DNA of 64,000 bases from contig CM037879.1 in NCBI GenBank assembly GCA_021292165.1, forward strand, positions 161,389,278 to 161,453,277, read 5' to 3'. This DNA is from Shinisaurus crocodilurus. Taxonomy: Eukaryota > Chordata > Lepidosauria > Squamata > Shinisauridae. Both the position numbers and the translations under genes were made by a program. The notes under the pieces were generated by a model. The model searched no databases and had not been told where the DNA came from. It was given only the letters and a program-made list of their open reading frames with translations. Of this stretch, positions 1 through 11,589 are shown piece by piece (positions within the stretch are counted from its first letter, which is position 1; each line of letters starts with the position of its first letter).

Positions 1-1106
1 AGAATAATAATAGCCAAATACAAAATACATGCAGGATTTTTTTTCACCCACAGGTAAACGATGATCCCACCTGCTCGCCCACCCCACATGCCAGTATTTT
101 GAAGGGGAAAGGTGCATTTGAAACACCTGTGCCCTTCATACTAGACACAATACACATATTTTTTGTACTTGGATATCTGTCCCCAAATACAAAATGGGTC
201 ATGAGAAGATGCCATAATAAATGGATCTAATAAGTTAGGGAAGCTTCTTATAATTATAGTATCATGTCACCATTTACCATGTCAAAGCCATTTTTCTTTT
301 CTTTTCTTTGCTCTGGATGTGAGTGACACTTTGACCCACATCACATACGAACAACATCAGCATGTATCAAATGCCAATAACACACAGCTGGAAAACAGCC
401 TTAGTTGATATACTGTTAGCTTTTGAAAATATGCATTGACTCAAAGAAATAGACATCAGGTCATTGTATAGGCAGAGACTTATTCAGTCAGTTTGTTTAG
501 TTATTTATAGCCCACTTTTCAATTTAAAAGACAAATTCCCAAAGTATGTGACAATATCAATTAAAATTAACAAAATGCAGGTTTCCTTTATATAGGCAGT
601 GAAAAAGCAAAGGTTAGACTTTATCCACCTCTGGTTGCATGCTGGTTCACATGCCCGCATCTGACTGAGGTGCAACTTATATAGAAGCCTCCATGTGCCC
701 TTAGCAGCTACCATTTCCAACTACTACAGGTACCTATGGCTGGAATGCTTCTCCCAGCCTTCCAAAAGTGTATATACTTTAGGACCTAAAGTTTAGATGC
801 TCCATTAAGAGGCTGGCATGTAAAGCAGCCCCAAGAAGAATAGGAATACATGCTGATAATTAGGTGCTTTGCAATGAATGGAAAGCCTTTTAAAAATAGG
901 ATCTAATAAGGGACTTCCATGATAATGAATGACACTTGAGAGGTAAAATTAGTTGAGGAGCAGGTGGAGATTAAAGGAAAACATGATAACCTTTCAAATA
1001 AAAAGATTTCTATGAAGAAAGGGGAGTCACTGTTTAGCTCAGGCCATTATGATCAAGGCATGAAGTAATGAGCTCCAGTTGCAACAAAGCAGATGTAGGG
1101 GCAGTT
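1..1106. other. AT-rich sequence, nothing recognised
   Basis: No gene, exon-like frame or repeat that I recognise. The short open frame on the minus strand at 505-720 has no motif and unremarkable codon use. There are only T-rich tracts near 295-310. Confidence 0.5.
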
Positions 1107-1352
1107 CGCATGCAATGGCAGCAAATCATGATTAACCCACAATTTGCCGGAATGTGCACGCCGCACAAGCCTCTTCCACTTGGTGTAAACAACTTCCATT
1201 CAGCTCAATCAGAGGTTGTCAGCATGGTTTGAGATCCTGGACCAATGGGTTGTTTAGGGGATAAGCAACCCAGCAGTTAACCCAACAACAAACCATTAGG
1301 TGGAAGCAGCTCTCACACAGCAGCACACATCCCGTGACGTGCAAACAGGTAT
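1107..1352. mobile_element. Candidate MITE with GTTYGCAYG ends
   Basis: The left side carries gttcgcatg and the right side gacgtgcaaac, an inverted pair. Similar gtttgcacg-type ends recur at 16.4-16.8 kb and 52.05-52.50 kb. Family unknown; no target duplication was found. Confidence 0.3.
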
Positions 1353-2282
1353 CAGGAAACAGGCTTCTTTTTTTTTCTTTTTTTAAAAATGCAATTATAA
1401 CAGGAATTTTAAAAAAGAGAGGTCGGGGGAGGGAACTATCAACAACAACAACAACACCAAAAAGAACAACATAGCCATATTTTTTTAAAAAAAAAAAATC
1501 AGGAAAGGCTTCTTAAGGTTAATGAATGGAAGATGTTGTTAATTCTTCCTCTCCTACGGAATTTCAGATAGGAACCAAGGAAATCCCACTATTGCAAGCC
1601 ATGAACTAGGGGACTTTCAGGGTCTCTTCCAGCTTTTATTCTAGTTCCATTAACACCCAGTTCATATCTGCAGCAATTGATTTGTGGCCTCTTATATAAC
1701 AACCACATAGTCAGAGCACTATGGATTTAAACCCCATATGGATTTTAATCTTGCAAGAGCTAACTGTTGGAGGATATGGAAAGGAGTCGGTCCTATACTG
1801 GTTAGGCCGAAGCAGATTTCCCCCCCTTATGCGCAGCCTGGTTATTGAAACTGGTTATCACCACATGGGTTACTAAACCCTTGCTAAAAGGCTCTTAAAA
1901 GGAATGGATTGTCCATACAAGGTTTAAAACTAATAAAGACATTTATTAGTTTTACTTTCAGTTGGTTTATTCATATATGCAGGATGTATATAGGCAGGTT
2001 AGAGTCTTTGGTGTTAAGAGTCTGCTTCATTGGAGATCACTGGCTGGAAGCCAGCTCAGACCATGTGTCTATCAGGTTGGAGAGGGAGAGAGAGAGAGCT
2101 AGAGAGCTGGCCATGGAGAGGCCGGAAGTAGGGAGGAGGGGTTCCAAAACATGCACCCTGGGGATTGTTCAATTAACCCTTTCCTCCCACTGTAACTGGT
2201 GGTTACATTACCTTCGTTGACTTAAGCAGGCAACATTACAATTTCCATCACCAACACCTTGAAATAAAAGGTTGACTTGATT
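1353..2282. other. Unassigned sequence with an LTR-like segment
   Basis: A-rich and T-rich tracts lie at 1365-1500, including short AAC repeats near 1440. The part from about 1765 to 2256 begins TGTTGG and ends CCAACA and contains AATAAA near 1931, which is LTR-like. The flanking bases do not form a target duplication, so it is not called as an LTR. Confidence 0.3.
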
Positions 2283-2519
2283 TTTGTATTCATTTATTTA
2301 TGATATTTTTATCCCATCCTTCCTCCAAGGGGCTCAGGTTGACATAGATTGTTTCCCCACAATCACCATTTTATTTTCACAACAACCGTATAAGGTTCAT
2401 TGGCCAAGAAATAGTGAATGGCCCAAGATCACCCAGTGAGCTTCATGGCTGAGTGAGAATTTGAACCCAGGTCTCCCCAGGTTTAGTCCAAAATTCTGAC
2501 CACACCACCACACTGGAAT
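2283..2519 (-). mobile_element. CORE-SINE (MIR-like, tRNA-derived), old copy
   Basis: Read on the minus strand, a tRNA-like head (near 2519) is followed by the MIR-like core and an L2-like tail (tttatttatga near 2290). The diagnostic pieces are cacccagtgagcttcatggc and the degenerate cacaacaaccgtataaggtt. It is more diverged than the copies at 24.7, 26.4 and 47.1 kb. Confidence 0.75.
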
Positions 2520-4160
2520 GGTTATGATTCAGCCAAATGGCATCAGCGACTGTTCACACAAAGAGCTTGCCACTTGGATCTCTTCTGACATGATTGCCTT
2601 ACAAGTGGCTGCCCACATGGTTCACTGACTGCATTTGTGAACCACACTTAAACGTGTCTAGAACCAGTGCTCTAAGATGTCACATCCCTGAATATTAAAA
2701 TACGATCCTATAAAAATATAACTCCTATGACTAAGCCTCATCAAGCGGGCATTATGTGTGACCTTTCAAAACTTCATCATAGGATTGTGACATGCCATCG
2801 TGATCAATCAAGTGTTACTCCAGCACAAGCTTCATTCGTGTCAATGGAAATTTCATGAAGCTATGCTCAGTGCATCATGCCTTTAAGTTGCAGCCCTCAA
2901 AGTAATTGCTTCAGCATGGTCCCACTGGCTTGGGGCAGGGGGGGGGGGGAGGGATTCCAGAGTAAGTGGCTAAGTTGCTCTTACTACTTCATTGAAACCT
3001 CTGAAGGTTGCTCTGTGAAGAGCCTCCCTGGGTCTGTCAGGGGAGCATGGCAGAAGTAAAGCTCTTAATCTTGCTAGACAGCTGGGCTAAACATTTATAT
3101 AGGAGACATTTTCAAAAGACTAGGCAGATTATAAAGGCAACAGGAGTCACGGAAATCTTGTTAAACATTGTTCGCTGCATCACTTTAGATTTTAGTTGGA
3201 ACTTGCACTGACAGATAAATTCTATTTATCTCTTGAATGCTTTTCTCACTGTGAGTGTTTGTTGGACTGAATTCTCACCTTCAGCAAAGATTTACATTTC
3301 TGTCCTTGATCAAGTTAAAGATAATGCTCAATTTCAACCTTTCTTAGGTTTTGTTTTGTTTTTTTTAAATTAAAAGATACCATTTTCTAGTATCTTAGAG
3401 CCAGATCTGTAGTAACACAGATTTTTTTAAATGCTTATCTTCTAGTATCTCTCCAGAAAGTTAGTGTGTGTATATAATACTATAATTGAAATACTTTTCT
3501 ATGTAACAAATGGTTATGCACCCATAGATTAATTTGGGAGTGCATCCATATTAGAGACAATAAACACAAGACCAAAGAAACAGGAAAGCATCCAAGCTAT
3601 TGCAGGGGTAGGGCAGGGTGGGGGGGACCATTCTTTCTGGTAATCTAAAACTACTGAAAATGCAAATTGGCCACCTGCCTCAACTGTTGAAGGCAAAAGG
3701 AGATATCAGTGAAGGACACTAAGATTTTAAAGATCTCTAGCACTGTCACTAATGGGATGAGCTAATGATAAGGCAGTCAGACTAGTTTTCTTTATTAAGT
3801 GCATTATTGCAGTAATTAAGATTCATAGTGATTACCTGTCACCTTGTTAACGTCTTTCAGATAGACTAATTGTAGCTACGTATATTAAGTGTCAAGCTAA
3901 ACATTTTTATGTCACAGGTTGCCAATACACAATCCATGTTTTGTTTACACTAATCCATTGTTCTCCTTATCTCTTATCCCCTTTTCTCACTGTGTTGTCT
4001 CCCTTAGCTTCTAAACTTCATGGGGCAGGGATCCTGCTTTTTTTGTGATTGCTCTGTAAGGTCAAGGAAACTCTTACTCTCCTAAGTGGTGTGTACGATG
4101 ATGGCATCACATCAAATACAATAATCATTCTCATCATAACAATAAAAAGTTCAGCTATTC
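2520..4160. other. Unassigned AT-rich sequence
   Basis: No gene or recognised repeat. There is a poly-G run near 2941 and another G-rich run near 3620. The stretch 3781-3920 is AT-rich with several TAATT-like sites, which could be a conserved non-coding element, but that cannot be tested here. Confidence 0.45.
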
Positions 4161-4575
4161 ATATACTACTCTCCTACCAGAAGAGAAGCGGAGGCAGGAG
4201 TAAGGGGAAAGGAAATTCCAAGCAGGAGGAAGGAGGAGGAGGAGGAGGAGAAGGAAATCCTGAGTGGGGGGGGGGGGGCAGAGGAGGAAATCCAAGGTGA
4301 GCGTGGCAGTAGGTGGCAGAAGCAGCCGTGGCAGGGAGACAAGGAATTCCCAAGTGGGGAGGAAGGAGGTGGAGGAGATTCAAGGTGAGCACAGCGGTAA
4401 GCCACAGATGTGCGGGGAGGGCTGAGCAAGGGAGGAAGAGGAGCAGGGGGAAATCCCAGGGAAATGTTGGGGAAAGTGTACCCATCCCCAGTGACAATTT
4501 ATGATGGCATCCATACACACCCTTTCAACATGTCAAATGTGCCCGTTAGCCCAAAAAGGTTGCTAACCCCTGCAA
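4160..4575. repeat. Purine-rich (GGA)n tract and hAT-like right end
   Basis: A GGA-rich imperfect array (core 4226-4250) is followed by a poly-G run and a loosely repeated unit (aggaaatccaaggtgagcg, then aggagattcaaggtgagc), so the segment looks like a degenerating minisatellite. At 4555-4574, ggttgctaacccctg has the form of a hAT 3' terminal inverted repeat. No matching left end was found. Open frames here on both strands are products of the biased composition. Confidence 0.5.
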
Positions 4576-6786
4576 CAGAAGCCTTCCTAAATAATTCAAA
4601 TAATAATAATAATAATTCAATTCAGCTAGCTATCAAAACTCCTTTTCCCAAGAAAAAGGGTGGAGGCCCTTTTGCATTTTCCCAAGCAGCTAGAGTCTCA
4701 GGGGAAAGTGCAAAATGTGCCCTACCCTGGACACTGTTAGGGGGGGGGGGGGAAGAAGAGGATCTTGCCACGAAGGGGTATAAGTCACACACACCCTTTT
4801 CATGAGCGAAGATCACTTGTGCCTTTGGTTTGTCTTGACAGCTTGCCTTTTGACAGCTGTCGAGAAACCAAAGGGGGGAAACCTACTTGGAGCCTCTTTT
4901 GGACAATGTCCAGGGTCGGTGCCTGCTGTACCTTGGCAGCAGGTTCCCCCCAGGACACTGCCCCAGCCAGGGCTTCAAATCCCTGCATTTGCGCAACTGC
5001 AAACATCCACAGTTGCACAAGTGTGGCTAAAATAAATAACACAAACCTATTTAGGTCCTAAGCCTCATATTTATACACTAAATTTTCATGAGCTTGCAAG
5101 TAATAGCTCACTTGAGAAAGGTCTTATTGGATATCATCGCTTAACAATGGACTGTTTAAGCTTCAGGTTATCCATTCTTTGCTCAACATTTCCGAACAAT
5201 GTTTCCACAATCAAAACTTTTGAATTTAGGTGATATTTGAGTTTCCATTCTTTGATTCCCAAGTGTCTCTGGCAGTGGCCTAAGTGGTACATTTTGAAAT
5301 GCAGGTACTCATCATGATAGACCCAATAGCCACATCCACGAGGAGGATCCAAGAATTCAGGCAGTTGTGCTGATCCATATCAACAAATCAGTTATATGAA
5401 TTTTATCTCCAGCAGGAGCCGGACTTTTGTAAAGCCAATGAGAATTAATTGCCCATTCAAGACCATCCCACCACAAAAGAGTTTGCATTACAACAGGGAA
5501 TAATACATTGTTGTTAGGAAAATTCATTCCCTTCCAACTACTGTGAGAATTGCATCTAAGCTCAGAAGGAACAGGGAATTCTGGAGGGGGGGGGGCAAAT
5601 GACATCAGCATCCCTGCTAATAAAAAAAAGTGCCAGCACTGCATCTCTGCAAGTGCTGGCTCCATTATACCACTGGTCTCTAGGCCAGATTTATTATGAA
5701 CTGCTCTGAACTCTGTTTACTCCCCTAAACATTCCCTCTCATCTCCATTTATTTCAGCATCATAAGCAGAAATACTAACCGTATAATCTTTACCAGCTAA
5801 CCAACCTACCTCTGAATCCATTCTTCTCAAAGCCATTGTCCTCTTTTGCAAGAGGTTGGGAGATGCCCTGAGTTGACAGGAAATGACCTGGTTTACATGA
5901 ACGTTGGGTTGTCATAACATGTGAACACAGTTGTGTTAACAAACCGTAGCTAAGAACAGTTGAAAAAGACAGAGACAAAAGATTGAATCAAGCTTAAAAT
6001 GAGAGTAAATCTAACTTGTATTTTCTTAGTATACTCTGCAGGATATAAGGCAACAATCAACTTAAAGAAATGAGGTAAGGATTATCAAGCAGGTTTTTTA
6101 GAATGCAAGAATCTTACAAAGTTCAGGAATGCCAGAATAAGAGTGCATTAAGGAAAAGTACAAAGCTTCTCAGCTGACAGTCTCTAATATCTAATATATT
6201 TTAGCCCTTCCCAGCTGGTGAAACCCTCCCAAGAAGAAACAACTCAAATGTGAGAAGTTAAGAAGCTAACCTGAAGAATGCATGAAACTATTTTACTACA
6301 ACAGAAACACTAGTTGAGGAATGGTACAAGTACGTGCTCATCGTGTTTGGAACTACATTACCCACAATGCTTAGCAGGAAGGCTCCATGATATAAAAGAC
6401 CCCAGAAAAAGGGTGCACTTGACCCAGGCAGCAACTCAGGCAAGCAACTATGGAAGCCACCACAGCAAAGGGTCCAGCAAACTATGATGGAGCCCCCAAG
6501 AACAAATGGCCGTATCACATCCAACTCAAGATGGAAATGAGGAAAGTGGCATACAGGGAAACATGCTTGACATAGGAGGCAATGATACCACTCTGACACC
6601 ACAATAACAGAGCCACCTTAATAGCTATTTTACATGTGAGCTTTCCTCCCAATGCAAATAGCAACTTCAGACAAACAGTTTTCATCAGGACCACAGCAGG
6701 GTGGTCCTGATAATTTTCAGCTGCCGCCAAGCAGCTGCTATTTACACATTTTAAATATACAACACAATTAATTCAAGACACATTTA
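4576..6786. other. Unassigned sequence
   Basis: No host exon seen. Small features are an AAT microsatellite (4599-4614), a poly-G run at 4741-4752 and another at 5586. Open frames are short and overlap on both strands without recognisable motifs. Confidence 0.4.
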
Positions 6787-6794
6787 ATGTAATG

Positions 6795-7148
6795 CAGGGG
6801 TGGGCAACATGAGGCCTGCAGACCACATATGCCCCCCTCATCCTCTTCGACTGTTGAAATTGCCCTTGCTGCACTGCATGGCAACAAAAAAATATCACCA
6901 GCTTACTCCAAAATTCAGTGGCAAACCACTATGAATCCTTGAAAAGGACAAATTTAGTTTGCTTTCAAGCTAAATTTATCCTTTTTAAGGACCCATTGCA
7001 GTTTGCCACCAAATTTTGATGGCCAACTGTAGATTCGGGGTGGGTGGGTACCACCACTATATCATGGTGGCAGCAGCAGGAGTGTGACCGTCAGGAGGGT
7101 CCAGGCACTGGAAAGTGACCCCCAGGCCCCCCAGAGTTGCCCACCCCA
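6795..7148. mobile_element. hAT-type MITE
   Basis: The left end reads caggggtgggcaac and the right end gttgcccacccca, an inverted pair. The exact 8-bp target duplication atgtaatg lies at 6787-6794 and 7149-7156, the hAT signature. The 354-bp interior has no coding capacity, so it is non-autonomous. The rightmost base pair is damaged (a ccctg end is expected). Confidence 0.88.
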
Positions 7149-7156
7149 ATGTAATG

Positions 7157-8092
7157 TCTAGTTTACCCCTTAGTTAAGTTGTGTTGACTTGCCTAGAGAA
7201 AACAACAGCCCTGTCCTAATCAGAAAGTCTGGTCTCACCATCCTGTTTACCTCAGTAGGCGAGTACATCTCATTCCAGTACATGAGACAAAAAGGCAACA
7301 TTGCAGCCAAACCAGGAATTACTATCAGTAAGATTCTGATACAGGAGAGCCAACTATTTATGCTTAATCCCTCTGAATGTGAAGAACACAGAATTGTTTG
7401 TGTGGGCATAATTCTAGAATCTGGGCCTAATTCTAGAATACCCATGCAGGGATGCTGAACCTCAGGCCCGAAGACCAAATCTGTCCCTCCTGTGATCCCC
7501 AGGTGGGCCCACCTCCTTCTCCTGGCCCGCCCCCCCTTTCCCCCAACCACTGATCATCTGGTGGTTTCCTGGCTTTTATGCACTCCCCCTCCCACATTCT
7601 AAAAGGCTGAAATGCCTCTTTTAAGGTGTAGTTACTGGCAGTAGAAGCTTTAAGATAAAATATGCCGGGTATTTTGGGCCCGCCCTTTTGTCTTTGGCCC
7701 TGCCTACCACTGGAAGGCAAGCCCTCAGAGCTTCTCTGAAGATCATTCCACCGACCAGCTGGAACGTTCTGATCAGGGATGCCTCTGCGGGGTTGGAAAG
7801 GAAGACGAGGCTTCTCCAGTGTGGTGTGTGGCCATACCTCATGCAGCTGTGATGGGGGGGCAGAGCTGAGCATTTTTAAGCCTGTTCTGTCCCTTGTTTC
7901 GGCCTCTTTTCTTTCAGCTGCACCCTCCCTCCCTATTTCAGTACAGGATTAGCTGGTCACTCAGCCCCTTCTGTGGCTGAGTAGGAATTTTTTCACCAAC
8001 TGATTGGCATTGTTGGTGTGTCTTTCGCCTACTCTGTACTGAGGTGCAGGAGATGCCTTAGTAAAGTTGAGGGAAGTTAATCTGGTCACATT
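7157..8092. other. Unassigned sequence with a hAT-like left end
   Basis: At 7447, cagggatgctgaacctcagg looks like the left terminus of a hAT MITE, but no matching right end was found, so it is a truncated or rearranged copy extending perhaps to 7860. No gene recognised. Confidence 0.4.
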
Positions 8093-8338
8093 TGTTTGTT
8101 TATTTATTTATTTATTATATTTATATCCCGCCTTTTTTCCCGCAAGGAACCCAAGGCGACTTACATAATCCTCCTCTCCATTTTATCCTCACAATAACCC
8201 TGTGAGGTAGGTTAGGTTAGGTGGAGAGTCAGTGATTGGCCCAAAGTCACCCAGTGAACTTCATGGCTGAGTGGGGACTAGAACCCAGATCTCCCGAGTC
8301 CCAGTCCAACACTCTCACCACTACGCCACACTGGCTGT
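8093..8338 (-). mobile_element. CORE-SINE (MIR-like, tRNA-derived)
   Basis: Full-length copy on the minus strand. The tail (tttatttatttattatattt) is at the left, then the L2-like cgcctttttt segment, the MIR-like core (cctcacaataaccctgtgag; gtcacccagtgaacttcatg) and the tRNA-like head with box B (ctagaacccag on the plus strand) and box A (accactacgcca). It is well conserved and hence fairly young. Confidence 0.9.
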
Positions 8339-9892
8339 TTTGGTAAGGATGTGACAGGTAGAATTAGGAATTGGAGAGCACCTTGAGGCACCTTTACAGT
8401 GATTAACTATTCCTGAGACTTGTCACTTAGGGCTGTGCAACCTAGTGGCAGGGTAAGGATGGCTTCTGGAGCTAACCTGGATCATCCACCCAGAGCTATG
8501 TGGCACTGGGGGGCAGAGATCCAAGAAAGCTGCCTTCCACATTTGCAGGTGTGGCTTAAGGAAAGAGAGGCCCATTCCTGTCTCGGGGCAGGGTGTATTG
8601 CCCTAATCACTCATAGGCTGATGCCTGACCTGAATGGAGTGAGTTAGTCCTCCCACACAATCAGTTTCCCCCTTTCTGCAGATTTTGGTTAATAATTAAA
8701 TAAATGTGGCCCATTTCCCATCCAATGCAGTTGTCTCTTCTCTTTATTTCTGCTACCACCGCAAATGTAAAATGGCCCTCAGCCTGAAAGAGGTTCGACA
8801 CTCTGGCTATAATGGGTGCAAATGGTGTAATATTTTTTTTAATTACTCTTGTCGCTCTAGCTCAAGCAGTGGTGCAGTGCGGGCTAAAGACTTTAAACTG
8901 TCGCTTGCCTTTCACCACAGAGGATATTGCCATTCAGCCAGGGGGGAGAGGGAAGGCGGATTACGTTCTACTAGAGTGAGTTTGTGAAGTGCTTTGATTT
9001 CTTGTGCAGAGCAAAGTGCTATGAAGAGGTGGGGAAGGCGAGGCAAGGTGCTACATTATGATTAAAGTGACTAGCCAAGGTACCATTAAAACCACAGGAG
9101 AAACTGACAGGGTGGACATTTTTCTCTTTGTCAATTAGAAGAATCTGCACCTTTTGTGTTCTCAAAGTCATATTCAATCCTAAAATAGCTAGCCTCAGAT
9201 GTCATGTATATAACACAGCCAACAACCATGAAGATGCCACTAGACTAGCCTACATCAGCTAGGACAGCACAATATATGGGGTCTGGTCATCCTGCATACA
9301 GGAAAGAACAATTCAGTTATATTCAGCCTTGAGAGCACAGGGACGTAGGATCACAACACATAAATAATACCAAATATGAGAACCATTACAGAGCTCTGCA
9401 AGTCCGCCACTGTTTCCCTCATGACAAGGCTCAGAGCAAGAATAGTCTAATGAGATAAACTTAGCCCAGACAGGGGAGAAAAGATTTAAAGTACTTAATG
9501 GCAGCCGCTGAAAGCACCTCAAGTTGCACCATGATCTTGAGAGGCCAGAACAATTTAAACAATTGGAATAACAGGAGAAAGACAGCACTCTGGGACACAA
9601 AGAGAATGGCAAAATACTTCGGGCTTTCTTTATTCTAGTGATCTATAGGGGATTAGTGAGGACCTCATATAGCTGAAGGGAAGGAGATGTTAGCCTTTTG
9701 ATTGGGACACTGGAGAAAGCTATTTTACTTGGAAAACGTAAGAGTATTCACAGGCAGAATAAATCATGTCCATAGTAGCACACTGGAGAAAAACAGAGCT
9801 GGGCAGGGGGACAATGACGGCAGAGAGAAGGGCAATTTCTACAAGCAGATCTCACAAATGGAGGAGGGGGATATTAGACTCACAAGAGCCTT
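8339..9892. other. Unassigned sequence
   Basis: No gene or recognised repeat, apart from a tagggctgtgcaac motif at 8428 that resembles a hAT terminus but has no convincing partner or target duplication. Confidence 0.4.
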
Positions 9893-10055
9893 GTAGCTGG
9901 ACCCATCACTGATCTGGGTGTGCCTGTAGCCTTGTTGAAGCTAAGCAGCTATGAAACCAGATCAGTGCCTGGACAGGACATCACTAGGAATGCCCTCCAA
10001 GTCACTTTGAGCTTTCTAGAAAGGGACAGTGGGACAGAATTGCAATGAATAAATA
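9893..10055 (+). mobile_element. 5S-rRNA-derived SINE with L2-like tail
   Basis: The centre preserves ttgaagctaagcag, matching the gaagctaagcaggg element of vertebrate 5S rRNA, followed by a degraded tggatgggagacc equivalent (ctggacaggacatcact) and aggaatgcc. The 3' part (cactttgagctttc then atgaataaataa) resembles the L2-type tail of the CORE-SINE. It is old and diverged, and distinct from the CR1-tailed 5S-SINEs elsewhere in this window. Confidence 0.65.
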
Positions 10056-10087
10056 ATGGATGTTGGAGATCATGTAGCATACTGAGG

Positions 10088-10223
10088 CAGGGCTAGGCAG
10101 CCTGGAGCCCTCCAGATGTTTTGGACTGCAACTCCCATAATCCCTGACCATTGGCCCTGCTGGCTGAGGCTTATGGGAGCTATAGTTCAAAACATATGGA
10201 GGGCACCAGGTTGGCTGAACCTG
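10088..10223. mobile_element. Palindromic hAT-like MITE (ctacaactcccat family)
   Basis: It starts cagggctaggcagcctgg and ends caggttggctgaacctg. The two halves are inverted copies (gatgttttggactgcaact against gctatagttcaaaacatatg). Flanks tactgagg and cactaggg are only a decayed match, so the copy is old. Confidence 0.6.
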
Positions 10224-10231
10224 CACTAGGG

Positions 10232-11106
10232 GCTAGGCAGCTTAATGGGCTAACACACCCAATCGGTGCAACTTAAAAAGGAACAGTTTCAAACATGCCA
10301 ATTTCTTCATGGACCTCACCCTGGCTGAAGTCAACTGCAGATCTTCTGCTTCCCTCTCTGAAATCTGCCCCTTGCAAGGATCAATCCCCATCCTCTCCCA
10401 TTAAAAAAAGCATGGTCCCTTCATTCCAACAAGCATCATGCATGTCTTGTATTTACACAAATAAGGCATACAGGCAGGCTTCCATTCATCCCTCCTTGGC
10501 TTTCTCCCCTGTGTATTCTGATCCATCCTAATGTGTTTCAGTATCTCAGCTTTGTAATCTATTAGCCCTTGTTCAGAGTCCCTCCAACCTCTGGATGACA
10601 CAGCTGGGTCTTTTCCTGACAGGTGATTAACCTGCAATCACACTGCAAGAGGAAGAATCTGGCCTTTAGCACAGACTCACATGCAACCAAGAGAACCCTG
10701 AGAATCTCAGCTTGATAAAGAAAAGCACATTTCAAAGACATTGATCAGGAAAGATGAAAAAAGATGGGGGGGGGGCTTCTAATAGCCATGGGAAGGAACT
10801 TCTTTATCCTTGCCCATCAATATCCCACGGGTGCCATCATCTTTCCCCTCTACCATTCCGTTACTGTGCTGTTCTGCAATTAGTAGATAGCACCTACCTT
10901 TAGCCCAGACAGGGCTTGTCTTGGGTAAGTGATACCACCTCTCCTGCTGTAGAACAAAAACCACACTGAAACAACTGATTTGATTGGCCTGACATGAAAA
11001 AGAAAAATGCAAATGGTAGCCTCCTTAAGGTAGAATTTGCTCCCAATGGAGCCCTACTAGGCTTGTTCCCAGTGCTTTTCAGAGTAGAGCTGGTGAAAAC
11101 ATGGCT
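10232..11106. other. Unassigned sequence
   Basis: No gene or recognised repeat; a poly-G run is at 10767-10775. Confidence 0.4.
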
Positions 11107-11114
11107 GTTTAGAC

Positions 11115-11531
11115 TAGGGATGAGTGAAAAATTTGCTCCATTGAGAAGTTTGCTCCATCGAGAAATTTGCTCCATCAAGGTTTTTCTTAATGGATTTACC
11201 CAATCCGCACCTCCTAGAACTGAAGGTAGAAATGGACAGAATTTGCAGTCAGAAATCTATACATTTCCAGGCATAGAATGTATTCCACAAAAGAAAAAAA
11301 ATATGTGTTCAATAATGTGTGCACATTTGAAAAATGCACAAAAAACACTGCATACGTTTATAAGATGCATGCAAACATGCTTTAGTCAATGGGAGCAGGC
11401 ATCCATTAATGCATCCATTTGGGAATACTGCACAAAAATATGTTTTTTAAAAAATCTGCATGGGACTGAAACAGAATGGCTTTGAAGTTGGGCAAAGGAG
11501 GAAACAGACTTAACAAATCCACTCATCCCTA
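11115..11531. mobile_element. hAT-type element with TAGGGATG ends
   Basis: Perfect 12-bp terminal inverted repeats, tagggatgagtg at the left and cactcatcccta at the right. Flanks gtttagac (11107-11114) and ctttagac (11532-11539) match at 7 of 8 bases. The interior has tandem variants of gaaatttgctccat. Half-copies of the same family appear near 26832-27000 and 41640-41776. It is non-autonomous. Confidence 0.82.
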
Positions 11532-11589
11532 CTTTAGACTATCTATAATGCACTGCTGAACATACTGCTAGCGACCAGTGGTAATCTTT

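Noticed and set aside
1765..2256. LTR-like block with TGTTGG/CCAACA ends
   Set aside because: Flanking pentamers ctaac and ccttg do not match, and no second copy is present in the window.
4049..4816. Several overlapping frames on both strands
   Set aside because: Caused by purine-rich GGA repeats and G-runs; proteins are low-complexity.
8428..8610. hAT-like end tagggctgtgcaac with ttgcccta downstream
   Set aside because: Ends match poorly and flanking octamers differ.
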